Counted from the first letter of the stretch, positions 17,788 through 29,569 are shown. The stretch: DNA of 42,336 nucleotides from Syntrophus aciditrophicus (GCA_020718905.1 DYRD01000014.1:1-42336); one strand, 5' to 3'. The notes: generated by a model from the letters alone, not told the origin. Numbers and translations: made by a program.

Positions 17788-17802
17788 TAAGTGAGGAGAC
17801 TG

Positions 17803-18282
17803 TTGAAGGAACAGGAATACACCCCCCCGTGCAACATCAGAATCGATAAAGAGGGCGTCTGGTATTACCAGGGCGCCGAAATGTTTCGGAGGGAATTTGT
17901 AAACTATTTCTATCAGAACTTGCATCTCGATGAAACAGGAAGATATGTAATCATTCTTCCCGACGACCGCTGTTACGTTGATGTCGAAGATGCGGCCTAT
18001 ATTATTAACGCCGTTGATTACAAAAGATCGGAAAGGGGCAACGGCAAGGGAATAAACCTCCTCCTCTGCGATGAGACAAGCGAAGCGCTTGATCCCCGCA
18101 CCCTTTGGATCGGTCCCGACAATGTCATGTATTGCCGGGTACGGGAAGACACATTCAAGGCCCGCTTCTCAAGAGCGGCCTATTATCAGCTTGCCGAACA
18201 TATCGAACATGATGAAGTCCAAGAGATGTTTTACTTGAAGATTGACGGACAACATTACAATATTGAAACTAAATTTATTTAA
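17803..18282 (+). CDS. DUF1285-like conserved protein
   Basis: From TTG 17803, just behind GAGGAG (17793-17798), the product is 159 residues; a GTG at 17791 is an alternative but overlaps the ribosome-binding site. The N-terminal segment IRIDKEGVWYYQGAEMFRRE, followed by FYQNLHLDETGRYVI and VDVEDAAYII, resembles DUF1285, a two-subdomain fold of unknown function found in many proteobacteria. The C-terminal half has a phosphate-loop-free, acidic composition with no catalytic motif. It sits between the dtd remnant and guaB on the same strand with only 27 bases to guaB, suggesting co-transcription. No function is proposed. Confidence 0.65.
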   Translation: MKEQEYTPPCNIRIDKEGVWYYQGAEMFRREFVNYFYQNLHLDETGRYVIILPDDRCYVDVEDAAYIINAVDYKRSERGNGKGINLLLCDETSEALDPRTLWIGPDNVMYCRVREDTFKARFSRAAYYQLAEHIEHDEVQEMFYLKIDGQHYNIETKFI

Positions 18283-19770
<1,488 letters not shown>

Positions 19771-19771
19771 C

Positions 19772-22700
19772 ATGGAGCACGCTGATTTCGTCCATCTCCA
19801 CGTCCATACCCAGTATAGCCTTTTAGACGGAACTATTCGCATCGATGACCTGCTGAAGAAGGCAAAGGAACATCATATGCCCGCTGTGGCCATGACGGAC
19901 CACGGCAATATGTTCGGGGCCATCGATTTTTATCAGCACGCCTATCGCTATGGCATCAAACCCATAATCGGCAGCGAAATGTATGTTGCCCCCCGCAGCC
20001 GCCATGAAAAAAGTTCCCAAGGAATAGGCGAAACTTCCCGTCATCTTGTGCTCCTGGTCAAGAACATGCAGGGCTACAAAAATCTCTTGAAATTATCGTC
20101 GGCGGGATATCTGGAAGGTTATTATTACCGGCCCCGGGTAGACAAGGAGCTTCTTCGCCGGCACCATGAAGGTCTCATTGGTATGAGCGCCTGTCTCCAC
20201 GGTGAAATTGCCAATCACATTCTCAAGGGAAATACTGAGGGAGCCCTGAGGGCTGCGGAAGAATACATTGACATTTTTGGGGCGGAAAATTTCTATCTGG
20301 AGATAATGGAGAATGGTCTTCCCGAACAGAAGATCGCCAACGAAGGATTGATGGAGATAAGCCGAAGGTTATCCATCCCCCTGGTAGCTACGAATGACTG
20401 TCATTACCTCAACCAGGCTGACGCCGAGGCCCATGAGGTGCTTTTATGCATCCAGACCGGAAAGACCATCGAAGACCCGAATCGAATGAAATTTCAGTCG
20501 GATCAGTTCTTCTTCCGCTCCCCCGAGGAAATGAAAGCCCTCTTTTCCTATTGCCCCGAAGCGATAGCAAATACCATTACCATAGCCGAAAAATGCAACC
20601 TTACTATGGAGTTCGGTCAATTTTATCTTCCCCACTTAAAACTTGATAATGATCAGAGCCTCGACGAGCATCTTGGGAAAGTCGCCAAAGAAGGGCTCGC
20701 TCGTCTGGCTCCGATTGTGAATCCCGGGGGAGATTTGGAAGTTGCCAGGAATTATGAAAAGCGTCGAACCGAGGAGCTGGCCATGATCAAGTCCATGGGA
20801 TTTGCAGGATATTTCCTCATTGTGGCCGATTTTGTCAATTACGCGAAAGAGCAGAAGATTCCCGTCGGACCGGGCCGCGGGTCGGCGGCGGGTAGTCTCG
20901 TGGCCTACGCCACGGGAATAACCAACATCGATCCGATTCGTTATGGTCTCTTCTTTGAACGTTTCCTCAACCCGGACCGCAAGAGCATGCCCGATATCGA
21001 CATCGACTTCTGCCAGGAGCGCCGGGACGAGATCATCCGCTATGTCACGGATAAATACAGCAGTGACAATGTCGCCCAAATAATCACCTTCGGAAAGATG
21101 CTTGCGAAAGGGGTTATCAGGGACGTTGGCCGGGCGATGAATATCCCTTACGGCGAGGTGGACGCCATCGCGAAGATGATTCCAAATGTGTTGAATATTA
21201 CCCTTGAAGACGCCATAAAGATGGAACCGCGCCTCAAGGAAGAGGCGAAGAAAAACGAGCGTATTCAAAAGCTCCTGACCTATTCGCGGGCCTTGGAGGG
21301 ATTGAACCGCCATTCATCGACCCATGCCGCTGGGGTAGTGATTTCCGATGTGCCGCTGGTCAATCGCGTCCCCCTGTATAAAGGAACCAAAGATGAAGTA
21401 GTAACCCAGTTTTCCATGAACGACATCCAGTCCGTAGGACTGACAAAATTTGATTTCCTCGGTCTCAAGACCTTGACGGTGATCAAAAACGCCCTCCAGA
21501 TGATCAAAGAGGGCAGGGGGATTGACATTGATATCGATAAGTTACCCCTCACCGATGAAGCAACATATGAGCTCTTGCAGCGAGGCAACACGGACGGCAT
21601 TTTTCAATTGGAAAGTTCGGGAATGCGCGAGATTCTGACCGGTATGAAACCGGACTGCATCGAGGATATCATCGCCTTGATTGCCCTCTATCGTCCGGGG
21701 CCGATGGGAATGGTTCCCGATTTTATTTCCCGCAAATTGGGAAAAACACAAATCAGTTATGAAGTGCCACAGCTCAAGGATATCTTAAGGGAAACCTACG
21801 GGGTTATCCTCTACCAGGAACAAGTCATGCAGATTGCCAGCGCTATCGGACGCTACACCATGACGGAGGCGGATACGCTACGCAAGGCAATGAGCAAAAA
21901 AAAGGTTGCCGAGATGGACAAGGAAATGCCGAAATTCCTTGCCGGGGCCAAACAGAATCACATCCCCCCGGAAAAGGCTACCCGTATCTGGGAACAAATG
22001 AATAAATTTGCCGAATATGGTTTTAACAAATCACACAGCACCGCCTACGCGATGATTTCATACCAGACCGCCTATCTCAAGGCCCATTATCCGGAAGAAT
22101 TCATGGCGGCCCTGCTGACCAGCGAGAAGGATAACCGCGATAAAATCATCCGCTATATCAACAGTTGCAAAGAGATGGGTATCAATGTCCTGCCGCCGGA
22201 CATCAACGACTCCCTGAGTGATTTTACCGCCTCCGCCGGTCATATCCGCTTTGGTATGGCGGCGGTGAAAAATGTCGGCGAGGGGGCGGTGGAATCCATT
22301 CTGGAAGCCAGGAAGGGTGATAAATATCCCTCCTTCCAGGATTTCAGTCAGCGAGTCGATCTAAGGCGGGTGAACAAGCGGGTCATCGAAAGCCTTATCA
22401 AATGCGGAGCCTTTGACTCTCTGGGTCATAAAAGAAAGGCGCTCTTCAGTTCTTATGAAGAGACCATGAATTTGGCCCAAAAGCTGCGCAAATCAAAAGC
22501 CAGCAGCCAGGTCAGTCTCTTGGAAGGCCTGGATGCCGCCGCCGGGGGCGGTAGTATGAACGGCGCCATCACCCCTCCGGAGGTAGGCGAATGGGACCAC
22601 AAAGAGCTGCTCATGCATGAAAAAGAAGCGCTGGGATTCTATATTACGGGACACCCGTTATCGAGATACCGGCAAAAACTGGAATTCATCACCAATGCAA

Positions 22701-23236
22701 GCTCCACCAATCTCGCGGAGAGAAGAGACAAAGAGGAAGTCATCATCGCCGGCGTAGTTAGCAACATCAAGGAGTTGACAACAAAAAGAAAAGATATCAT
22801 GGCCTACATAACTCTTGAGGATCTTTATGGTTCCATGAACGTAATCTGTTTTGCCGATATTTATCAACGGTCTAAAGCCCTGTTGAAAGGCGATGAACCT
22901 CTCCTGCTTAAAGGTCAGCTTGATATCTCCGAAGAAAATGTCAAAATCATCGCTAATGACATCACCGCGCTTCAGGATGCCCCGGATATCTCTCCTTATT
23001 ATTCGTCCGTACATTTCCAGGTAGAAACGCAAAGTATGTCAAGTGAAGATTATATTTTGCAGATCAAATACTTATCTGATAAGTATAAGGGAACAGCTGA
23101 AGGTTTTATCCATTTGCTGAACGGAAACAGCGAAACGATAATCTTTTTAGGTAGCGATTGCCGCTTTCAGTTGACTCCGGAACTCTTGCAAGCCACCCGC
23201 CTCGTCCTGGGACCCAATTCCATCAAATATCGGTAA
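19772..23236 (+). CDS. dnaE: DNA polymerase III subunit alpha
   Basis: The 1154-residue replicative polymerase begins with the PHP domain (FVHLHVHTQYSLLDGTIRID), followed by the C-family polymerase core with the catalytic carboxylates in MPDIDIDFC (about residues 407-414). It also has GPGRGSAAGSLVAYATGI and RHSSTHAAGVVIS, then helix-hairpin-helix and OB-fold parts (EEVIIAGVVSNIKELTTKR onward). Length fits DnaE1-type enzymes. The start ATG at 19772 is one base after the guaB stop, with no separate ribosome-binding site visible, so translation is probably coupled. No lesion was found over nearly 3.5 kb, in contrast to several neighbouring metabolic genes. Confidence 0.97.
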   Translation: MEHADFVHLHVHTQYSLLDGTIRIDDLLKKAKEHHMPAVAMTDHGNMFGAIDFYQHAYRYGIKPIIGSEMYVAPRSRHEKSSQGIGETSRHLVLLVKNMQGYKNLLKLSSAGYLEGYYYRPRVDKELLRRHHEGLIGMSACLHGEIANHILKGNTEGALRAAEEYIDIFGAENFYLEIMENGLPEQKIANEGLMEISRRLSIPLVATNDCHYLNQADAEAHEVLLCIQTGKTIEDPNRMKFQSDQFFFRSPEEMKALFSYCPEAIANTITIAEKCNLTMEFGQFYLPHLKLDNDQSLDEHLGKVAKEGLARLAPIVNPGGDLEVARNYEKRRTEELAMIKSMGFAGYFLIVADFVNYAKEQKIPVGPGRGSAAGSLVAYATGITNIDPIRYGLFFERFLNPDRKSMPDIDIDFCQERRDEIIRYVTDKYSSDNVAQIITFGKMLAKGVIRDVGRAMNIPYGEVDAIAKMIPNVLNITLEDAIKMEPRLKEEAKKNERIQKLLTYSRALEGLNRHSSTHAAGVVISDVPLVNRVPLYKGTKDEVVTQFSMNDIQSVGLTKFDFLGLKTLTVIKNALQMIKEGRGIDIDIDKLPLTDEATYELLQRGNTDGIFQLESSGMREILTGMKPDCIEDIIALIALYRPGPMGMVPDFISRKLGKTQISYEVPQLKDILRETYGVILYQEQVMQIASAIGRYTMTEADTLRKAMSKKKVAEMDKEMPKFLAGAKQNHIPPEKATRIWEQMNKFAEYGFNKSHSTAYAMISYQTAYLKAHYPEEFMAALLTSEKDNRDKIIRYINSCKEMGINVLPPDINDSLSDFTASAGHIRFGMAAVKNVGEGAVESILEARKGDKYPSFQDFSQRVDLRRVNKRVIESLIKCGAFDSLGHKRKALFSSYEETMNLAQKLRKSKASSQVSLLEGLDAAAGGGSMNGAITPPEVGEWDHKELLMHEKEALGFYITGHPLSRYRQKLEFITNASSTNLAERRDKEEVIIAGVVSNIKELTTKRKDIMAYITLEDLYGSMNVICFADIYQRSKALLKGDEPLLLKGQLDISEENVKIIANDITALQDAPDISPYYSSVHFQVETQSMSSEDYILQIKYLSDKYKGTAEGFIHLLNGNSETIIFLGSDCRFQLTPELLQATRLVLGPNSIKYR

Positions 23237-23294
23237 TCATCATCGATGCGACGGCGTCGCTTATCGGCAATCACCTTAAAACACCCGGTGATAT

Positions 23295-23340
23295 AAAAAA
23301 GGCCATGGATATAGGGTATGGACGATACGATGGGGGCCTT
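23295..23340 (-). terminator. Possible terminator downstream of the dnaJ-like gene
   Basis: On the minus strand AAGGCC (23340-23335) can pair with GGCCTT (23304-23299), followed by a T6 run. The loop is long (about 30 bases) and the stem short, so this is tentative. Confidence 0.35.
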
Positions 23341-23359
23341 CCGACATTATATTTTCGGA

Positions 23360-24316
23360 TTATAGACCTTCCTCATTCAGTTGTTTGATAATTATCGCTT
23401 GTTTTTCAGTGAGATGTTTAGGAACGATAATATTTATCTTTACATATTGATCCCCTTTAGCTGCTCCCTTTAATCCGGGAACTCCATAACCCTTCATCCG
23501 AATCTTGGTGTTGTTCTGAGTCCCCGGAGGTATTTTCAGGCGTTTTGTCGCCCCGTCTAGCGTCGGTACATCGATACTTGTTCCGAGGGCCGCCTGACTA
23601 AAGTTGACGGATTTCTCGTAAAAAATATCGTTCCCGTCGCGGGCAAAGAGTGGATGAGGAAGGATGGTTATATTCAAATAGAGATCTCCCGCAGGACCGC
23701 CGTCATAACCATGTCCGCCCTTTCCCATGAGTCGCAGCTTCTTCCCCGTGCTGATTCCGGCAGGGATCTTAACATTGATTTCATCGACGTGATCTTCCCG
23801 TTGCAGGGCCAGTTTCTTTTCGGCTCCCGTCACCGATTCCTCCAGGGATATGGAAAGATTGTATTGCAAATCTTGACCATGCTGGGGCATATGACCATAG
23901 GATTGACCGCCCCCGCCAAAAAGATCGGCAAAAGGATCGAAACCTTGCTGAGAGGTCCCACGTCTGCGGGTTCCACTTCCTGAACCTGCCCGCGTCCTTC
24001 CTCCGGAACCGCCCAAATCAAATCCAAATCCTCTCAATAGATCGTTAAGGTCAAAATTTCTGAAGATATCCTCCTGGGAATACTTTTGACGGAACTGGTC
24101 TGCCGAGCCATACATGTCGTATTGATTGCGTTTTTCCTGATCGCTCAGGACGGCGTAGGCCTCGCTTATCTTCTTGAACTTTTCCTCGGCCTGGGCTTTA
24201 TTGTTTGGGTTTTTATCGGGATGCCATTTTAAAGCGAGTTTACGATAGGCCTTTTTAATTTCTTCCGTGGTCGCCTGCTTGTCTATTCCTAATAGCTGGT
24301 AATAATCTTCGGCCAT
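23360..24316 (-). CDS. DnaJ-type co-chaperone without zinc finger (CbpA/DnaJ class II)
   Basis: The 318-residue protein has a J domain at about 4-70 ([26 protein letters not shown]), a Gly/Phe- and Ser-rich linker (about 90-145) and two C-terminal substrate-binding domains ending with [20 protein letters not shown]. The CxxCxGxG zinc-finger repeats of DnaJ are absent, which places it with CbpA/DnaJ class II proteins. It stimulates DnaK's ATPase through HPD. A sigma70-like promoter lies directly upstream. Start ATG 24316 is preceded by a purine-rich GGGAAGGGCGGTGG stretch. Confidence 0.92.
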   Translation of the reverse strand: MAEDYYQLLGIDKQATTEEIKKAYRKLALKWHPDKNPNNKAQAEEKFKKISEAYAVLSDQEKRNQYDMYGSADQFRQKYSQEDIFRNFDLNDLLRGFGFDLGGSGGRTRAGSGSGTRRRGTSQQGFDPFADLFGGGGQSYGHMPQHGQDLQYNLSISLEESVTGAEKKLALQREDHVDEINVKIPAGISTGKKLRLMGKGGHGYDGGPAGDLYLNITILPHPLFARDGNDIFYEKSVNFSQAALGTSIDVPTLDGATKRLKIPPGTQNNTKIRMKGYGVPGLKGAAKGDQYVKINIIVPKHLTEKQAIIIKQLNEEGL

Positions 24317-24349
24317 TTTCCACCGCCCTTCCCTTCTAATGTGCCTCTA

Positions 24350-24377
24350 AATATAGATACGAGGTTCTTTTTGTCAA
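24350..24377 (-). promoter_or_regulatory. Sigma70-type promoter for the dnaJ-like gene
   Basis: On the minus strand TTGACA (24377-24372) and TATATT (24355-24350) are separated by 16 bases, about 35 bases before the start codon. No heat-shock CIRCE-type inverted repeat was seen. Confidence 0.6.
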
Positions 24378-24421
24378 GACATCAGATCACAGCAAAAGAA
24401 GAAATAAAAGTGTTTGTTCTC

Positions 24422-25030
24422 TTAAGCAGCCCTGCCGAGATGAAAAGCCTTCATGTTGGCATCGACGACTTTCTTCGGAAAAACTTCCCAGAGAATTTTT
24501 TCCCACATGGCGACCTCCAGGTCCAACCAGTTCGACAGGACGCCGAGGAGGGCGGTGTTTTCTGTCCGCAGGTTTCCCGCTTTGCGAGCTATTTCATGTG
24601 CTTTTACCACTTTTATGTTTTTAAATGTTTCCTGCACGAGATCAATGGCCTCTTCCGGATAGGTCATATCCCCAAGATTGACAGCCGGAGGATAAAGCTC
24701 GAGTTCATTGATGATTATGCTGCTGTCCGGCTTAAGGTAATCCAGATAGCGCAGGGATTCCAGTTTTTCAAAGGCCAGGAGAATGTCGACATTCCCTTTT
24801 CGTTCAATAGGGGAATAGACCTTGCGGCCATAGCGGACATGACTGGTTACGCATCCACCGCGTTGGGCCATGCCGTGGACTTCACTCTTCTTGACATCCA
24901 TTCCCGACTCCATCATGACCAGGCAGAGGATGTCACTGGCCCGTAGAATACCCTGGCCGCCGACACCGGCCATGAGGACGCTTCTTACTTCCTGCGGATT
25001 AAATTTTACAATATTTGATTTTTTAGTCAT
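24422..25030 (-). CDS. iorB: Indolepyruvate ferredoxin oxidoreductase, beta subunit
   Basis: The 202-residue protein begins MTKKSNIVKFNPQEVRSVLM and has the gamma-domain signature AGVGGQGILRASDIL, EVHGMAQRGGCVTSHVRYG and a C-terminal helical region. It is the pyruvate:ferredoxin oxidoreductase gamma-type subunit that, with IorA, oxidises aryl-pyruvates (from transaminated Trp, Phe, Tyr) to aryl-acetyl-CoA, reducing ferredoxin. The frame is complete, and its start lies three bases after the iorA stop. Because iorA is broken, this subunit has no partner encoded here; another IorA or related large subunit elsewhere would be needed. Confidence 0.9.
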   Translation of the reverse strand: MTKKSNIVKFNPQEVRSVLMAGVGGQGILRASDILCLVMMESGMDVKKSEVHGMAQRGGCVTSHVRYGRKVYSPIERKGNVDILLAFEKLESLRYLDYLKPDSSIIINELELYPPAVNLGDMTYPEEAIDLVQETFKNIKVVKAHEIARKAGNLRTENTALLGVLSNWLDLEVAMWEKILWEVFPKKVVDANMKAFHLGRAA

Positions 25031-25033
25031 GAT

Positions 25034-26704
25034 TCATTCCGCCTCCACGATGGCGCCAACTTTGCAAACCTGCTGGCAGATAGTACAACCGGTACATAAA
25101 TCGGCGTCGATAAAAGAATTACCCTCCTGCTTCTTAGCGTTTTTTATAACCTCACCGGCAGGCATATCCGTGAACTTTCGCCAGGCAAGGGGCGGGTAAC
25201 CTAAACCGATACAGTTACGACAACCGATACACTTGTTCACATCGACGCGTAGTGGCTTGAGAGTTTCCGGCTGATGTCTTTTGAAGAGGACACAGGAACG
25301 ACGGGAAATGACAACGGAGGAACCTTGCCTCGCAAGCTCTTCCCGCAGTACATCCCGGGTGTTCTTAATATCGTAAGGATCGATGACCCGCACACTATCG
25401 ATTCCGAGGACTTTGGCCAGTGCGGGGATGTCAAGTTCCTTGGCCTTTACGCCCTTAAGGGTGTAACCGGTACCCGGATGTTCCTGCATCCCCGTCATCG
25501 CCGTGGTCCGGTTATCACAGATTACAATGACGGCCTCTCCCTGGTTGTAGGCCATGTTGAGCAGCGGTGTTATGCCGGAATGAAGAAAGGTCCCATCTCC
25601 GATCACCCCCACAACCTTTCCTTTTCCCCTTTCCTTTAAAGCCTTGCTCATAAGGCTTTGAGCTTTCCCAGCACATGAAAAAGTCCCCGATGGGGGCAGC
25701 CGGGACAGAGATTGGGGGGACGGGCGGGAATGGCGATTTCAGGCAGTTTTATGGCCGTCGCCTGTTTGCCTTTGAGGGCAATTTCAATGACCCCGGGATC
25801 AAATTCATTCGTAAATGGAAAGGTATCCTTACCCGCCACCTCAATGCCCATCGCCCGGATCTGCTCCTCGATGAAAGGATCCAATTCTTCTATAATGTAA
25901 AGTTTTTTGACCTTGGCGGCAAACTCGCGGATCAGCCTTTCCGGCAGGGGATGGACCATGGCCAGCTTGAGATAGGAAAATTCAGGAAAAACATCTTTGG
26001 CATAATTGTAGGGCATCCCCGCAGTAATCACCCCCACTTCGGTCTTGTTAATTTCCAGCCTGTTTTCCGCAAAGGAATCTGCGTATTCCCGCAGGGCCTG
26101 CATCCGCTTTTCCACTTCCAAACGTCTGATTCTGGCCATTGCCGGTACCATGACGTATTTCGACGGCGTGATGCGAATCTCCGTCTTGTCTTCCACGGGT
26201 TGCGGATCTTCGATGATGACCACCGACTTGGAATGGGAGACCCTGGTAGTAGTGCGCAGGAAAACGGGGGTATCGAATCTTTCGCTGATGTCAAAGGCGA
26301 TCTTTATGAATTCCTTCGCCTCTTGGCTGTCTGCCGGTTCGAGCATGGGTATCTTGGCGAATTTTGCATAATTGCGGTTGTCCTGTTCGTTCTGGGAGCT
26401 GTGTGATGATGACCAGGGCGCCGTTGGTACCCGTATAACTGACCGTAAACAGGGGATCGGCTGCGACATTTACACCGACATGCTTCATGGTTACAAGGGC
26501 CCTGGCGCCGGCCACGGCGGCTCCGATTCCAACTTCGAGGCCTACCTTTTCATTAGGGGCCCATTCGGCGTAAACGCCGTCATATTTAGAAAATTCCTCA
26601 AGAATTTCTGTGCTTGGTGTCCCCGGATATCCTACTCCAAACCGTATGCCCCATTCATAGGCGCCTCTGGCGATGGCTTCATTTCCCGACATCAGTACTT
26701 TCAT
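25034..26704 (-). pseudogene. iorA: Indolepyruvate ferredoxin oxidoreductase, alpha subunit, broken
   Basis: Three overlapping frames together spell IorA. 26704-26400 gives MKVLMSGNEAIARGAYEWGI and VSYTGTNGALVIIT. A deletion of about 20 bases (residues like ADDPGMH) near 26400 shifts frame, after which SSQNEQDNRNYAKFAKIPML runs to NLCPGCPHRGLFHVLGKLKA. Near 25650 roughly 35 residues of the TPP domain are missing and the frame shifts again to KALKERGKGKVVGVIGDGTF. The C-terminus retains the ferredoxin-type clusters CIGCRNCIGLGYP and CTGCTICQQVC. The segment lost normally contains GDIGCYTLG and part of the thiamine-diphosphate site, so the enzyme is dead even if fragments are translated. Confidence 0.85.
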
Positions 26705-26725
26705 AGCTACGCTCTCCGCTGTTTG

Positions 26726-27409
26726 CTATCCCAGGATAGCTATTTTTCTTCCGATGATAAGCTTTATTGCCGGATCTTGTGTTTTATCGAGGGCCTTTTG
26801 ATAATATTCGCTTGCCTTTTTATTATCCTTCATGGCCTCATAGGTTCTCGCAAGATTAGCCAGGATATCGCCGGCAAAGGGTTTACCGGCCTTGGCGTTC
26901 AAGGCCTTTTCATACTGTGCCAAGGCGTTTTTGTAATCATTTTCCGCCTCATAGCAATAACCGAGGGCGTTATAAACAAGGATGGTCAACTCGTTTTCTT
27001 CCGATTTATCCCTGAGGTAAACCTGGAAGGCCTTCCGTGCCGCGTCGATCTGGCCGGCATTGAGATATGCATTCCCGATGCGATACTGAGCCAGCAGCGC
27101 CGCTTCCGTGGCTGAATACTTTTCAATTACTTCCTGCAACGGTTTGACGGCGGCCGCCCTATCCTGGGGAGCCTTTCCAATCCGGAATGTATCCATGACG
27201 GCCTTATTGTAGAGGTTCATGGCCTTTGTCTCTTCCGTTTGCCGATAGTAGGACCATCCACCTAACGATACAATCACGACGAGGACCATGGCTGTTACCA
27301 CAGCGAGATTTCGCTTGTGGGTCAGGACATAATCTCTTATTTCCCCCAGGAGCACTTGTAGCTTGTCCGGTTCGGTTATTTCCTGTTTAGACACCTTGTT
27401 TGTTGCCAT
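26726..27409 (-). CDS. TPR-repeat membrane-anchored protein (YfgM-like)
   Basis: The 227-residue product has a cytoplasmic N-terminus (MATNKVSKQEITEPDKLQVL), one transmembrane helix at about 36-54 (LAVVTAMVLVVIVSLGGW) and then tetratricopeptide repeats. TPR motifs are visible as AQYRIGNAYLNAGQIDAARKA, YNALGYCYEAENDYKNALAQ and ANLARTYEAMKDNKKASEYY. The architecture matches YfgM-like proteins, an ancillary SecYEG partner in E. coli; the function here is not proven. GAGGAG lies just before ATG 27409. It sits between apgM and iorA remnants on the same strand and appears intact. Confidence 0.8.
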   Translation of the reverse strand: MATNKVSKQEITEPDKLQVLLGEIRDYVLTHKRNLAVVTAMVLVVIVSLGGWSYYRQTEETKAMNLYNKAVMDTFRIGKAPQDRAAAVKPLQEVIEKYSATEAALLAQYRIGNAYLNAGQIDAARKAFQVYLRDKSEENELTILVYNALGYCYEAENDYKNALAQYEKALNAKAGKPFAGDILANLARTYEAMKDNKKASEYYQKALDKTQDPAIKLIIGRKIAILG

Positions 27410-27485
27410 ATCTTACTCCTCTTTAGTATTGTCAGTATTGTCTCTTGATCTTTCCCTAGCGGTTTCTGCGTAAATCACCATGATC

Positions 27486-28468
27486 CTACTTATGTTTTTC
27501 AAAGAGCGGTCTCCCTTTGTCTATGAAGACGTTCATCAGGTTGCAGCCGGGACTGACTGTCAAACCGGAAGCCTTTGCCGTCTCTTCTCCGTAAGGCAAA
27601 CCGGAGCAACGGTTTTCGCCCGGGAGGGATGAGTAGATGGCAAAGGGGCTGGGATCAGCGGCATGGGTGCGCATGGCGAGCGGCGTGGGATGGTCACTCA
27701 GCACAATGACCCGAACATCTCCCAGTTCACTTATCCCCTTGAGAACCGTGCCGACAACCTTTTCATCGAAATCCTCGATGGCCTTTATCTTTCCCGGCAA
27801 ATTTCCTTCATGGCCCATTTCATCGGGGGCCTCCACATGCACAAACACAAAATCCATTTCCCTAAGGACGGTCAGGGCCTGCTGGGCCTTGCCGAGATAA
27901 TTTGTATCCGTATAACCGGTTGCTCCCTCCACCCGAATGGGCATGAGGCCGGCATAAACAGCGATCGGTGAGTTTATCCATATGGGGAGCCCTGCCCCCA
28001 TAGCCAAATGGCATTGGCCGGCTTCTTGCCCCGTTTTATCCTGGCAAGATTGACGGGGTGCGCTTTCAGCAGCTTCCCGGCATTTTTCATTAATGACCGG
28101 ATGTCCCGGTCGCCATTTCCCCGCGGGAGAAAACCGTTGGTGGTTTGCCCGGTTATGTCATGGGGCGGAGTTGTGCTCATCGTCTCTTTGCCGTGACGCC
28201 AGACCAGGAAAAGATGCCCATATTAGCTGCTTCCAAAGGCCCCCGTCCCGAGTAACAGGCAGCGGGGTCATAACCGAGGACGCTAAGATTAGCCACGTCA
28301 CTACCCGGCGTAAATCCTCTGGGTATAAGTATCTATCAATCCCAGGGTCCCTTTTTGAGCCATAAAATCCATGTGAATGGTCCGGGCTGCCTCTAGCGGC
28401 GTTTTTCCTCCCAATTCATCCAGCTGGTAATCGGCCATGCCGTCCCCAAGCAAGACAAGGTATTTCAT
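27486..28468 (-). pseudogene. apgM: Cofactor-independent phosphoglycerate mutase (ApgM type), broken
   Basis: ATG 28468 starts MKYLVLLGDGMADYQLDELG with the metal Asp motif GDGMAD. An extra T (28327-28328 as AA on the plus strand) shifts frame after GLIDT; the next frame reads [28 protein letters not shown] and AANMGI. About 90 codons are then missing before [20 protein letters not shown]. Within WLWGQG...PHMDKLTDR five bases are lost, and about 25 further codons are missing before YAGLMPIRVEGATGYTDTNY. The last part, with VHVEAPDEMGHEG and VLSDHPTP, is intact to the stop at 27486. The active-site Ser/Thr motif region survives, but the frame is broken at least three times. It formerly interconverted 3- and 2-phosphoglycerate. 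Confidence 0.82.
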
Positions 28469-29537
28469 CAGCCTCTCTCATCCTCGATGCGAATAACGAC
28501 GGTAGGTTCATGAACTATATCCAATTGATCAATTCGCTGCAGGGCCTCCTGGACATCCCGCTCCCGGGCTTTGTGGGTGGTCATTACCACGGGTACCACC
28601 CCGTCCTTGACAATGCTGATATTCATCTCTCCGAGAATTCCGGCTATCTTGGAGAGGACACCCGCCTTGTCTGCGGCCATGAAGCGGGAATAATAATTTG
28701 TTTGAATCTCGGAAAAGGGAACCAGTTTGATATCATCGATGTCGGATGAATACGCGCCTCCACAAGGTCACCCCGCTCAAAGGCAAGCGCCAAAAGCTTG
28801 ATGCGATATCCGAACTCCCTGGCAAATTCGATATCCTGCTGGCTGATCCGGGAGATGCCTTCCCGATAAATGCTTGCGATGTCAACCCGCTTTCCGTAGG
28901 CAAGGGAAAGGGTGATCGCCAGTTTATGGGCCGTATCTATTCCCTCGACATCGAAAGTCGGATCGGCTTCGGCAAAGCCGAGGGCTTGGGCCTCCTTGAG
29001 CACGTGGGCAAAGGCCTTTCCCTCATCCGTCATATTCGAGAGGATGTAGTTCGACGTGCCGTTCATAATGGCCATGAGCGATTTAATCCGGTTCGCTACG
29101 AGGGATTCCTTTAAAGTCTTGATAATAGGAATCGTCCCGCCGACACTGGCCTCAAAGCGGATATCCACCTTTTCCCGGTTCGCCGCCTGAAATATTTCGT
29201 TGCCGTAGGTTGCCAGGAGAGCCTTATTTGCGGTCACAACATGTTTTTTCCTGGTCATGGCCTCCATAATAAAGGTCCGCGACGGTTCATACCCTCCCAT
29301 AAGTTCAATAACGATTTGAATATCCGGATCATCAAGAATATCTTTTGCATCTGTCGTCAGAATGTCAGCCGCCACCTGGACAACGCGGGGTGTTTTAATA
29401 TCGAGATCGGCGATTCTCTTTAAGACAAGCCGGGCACCAAGACGCTTTTCAATTAGATCGCCACTTTCCTGCAGCAGTTTCACAACCCCTGCACCGATAG
29501 TTCCGAATCCGATTAGTCCCAAGGAGATCTTCTTCAT
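28468..29537 (-). pseudogene. hom: Homoserine dehydrogenase, broken
   Basis: ATG 29537 begins MKKISLGLIGFGTIGAGVVK (Rossmann NAD(P) site). It continues through the catalytic domain with VVTANKALLATYGNEIF, IMNGTSNYILSNMT and GFAEADPTFDVEGIDTAHKL up to EARIHPT. There about 70-80 codons (the end of the catalytic domain and the hinge) are missing and the frame shifts. The other frame then gives DDIKLVPFSEIQTNYYSRF and the ACT domain AADKAGVLSKIAGILGE to the stop at 28468-28470, overlapping the apgM start. Homoserine dehydrogenase makes homoserine for Thr and Met. The missing part includes conserved catalytic-domain sequence, so loss of function is likely. Confidence 0.85.
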
Positions 29538-29569
29538 GAAATGGCTTCCCTGAATATTTTTAGCTCGTG

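Noticed and set aside
17347-17925. 192-residue minus-strand ORF
   Set aside because: It is antisense to the dtd remnant and the DUF1285-like gene, and shows no protein family features.
25034-26704. Three separate genes encoding split IorA
   Set aside because: Frame changes coincide with missing conserved residues and have no proper starts or ribosome-binding sites at the internal junctions.
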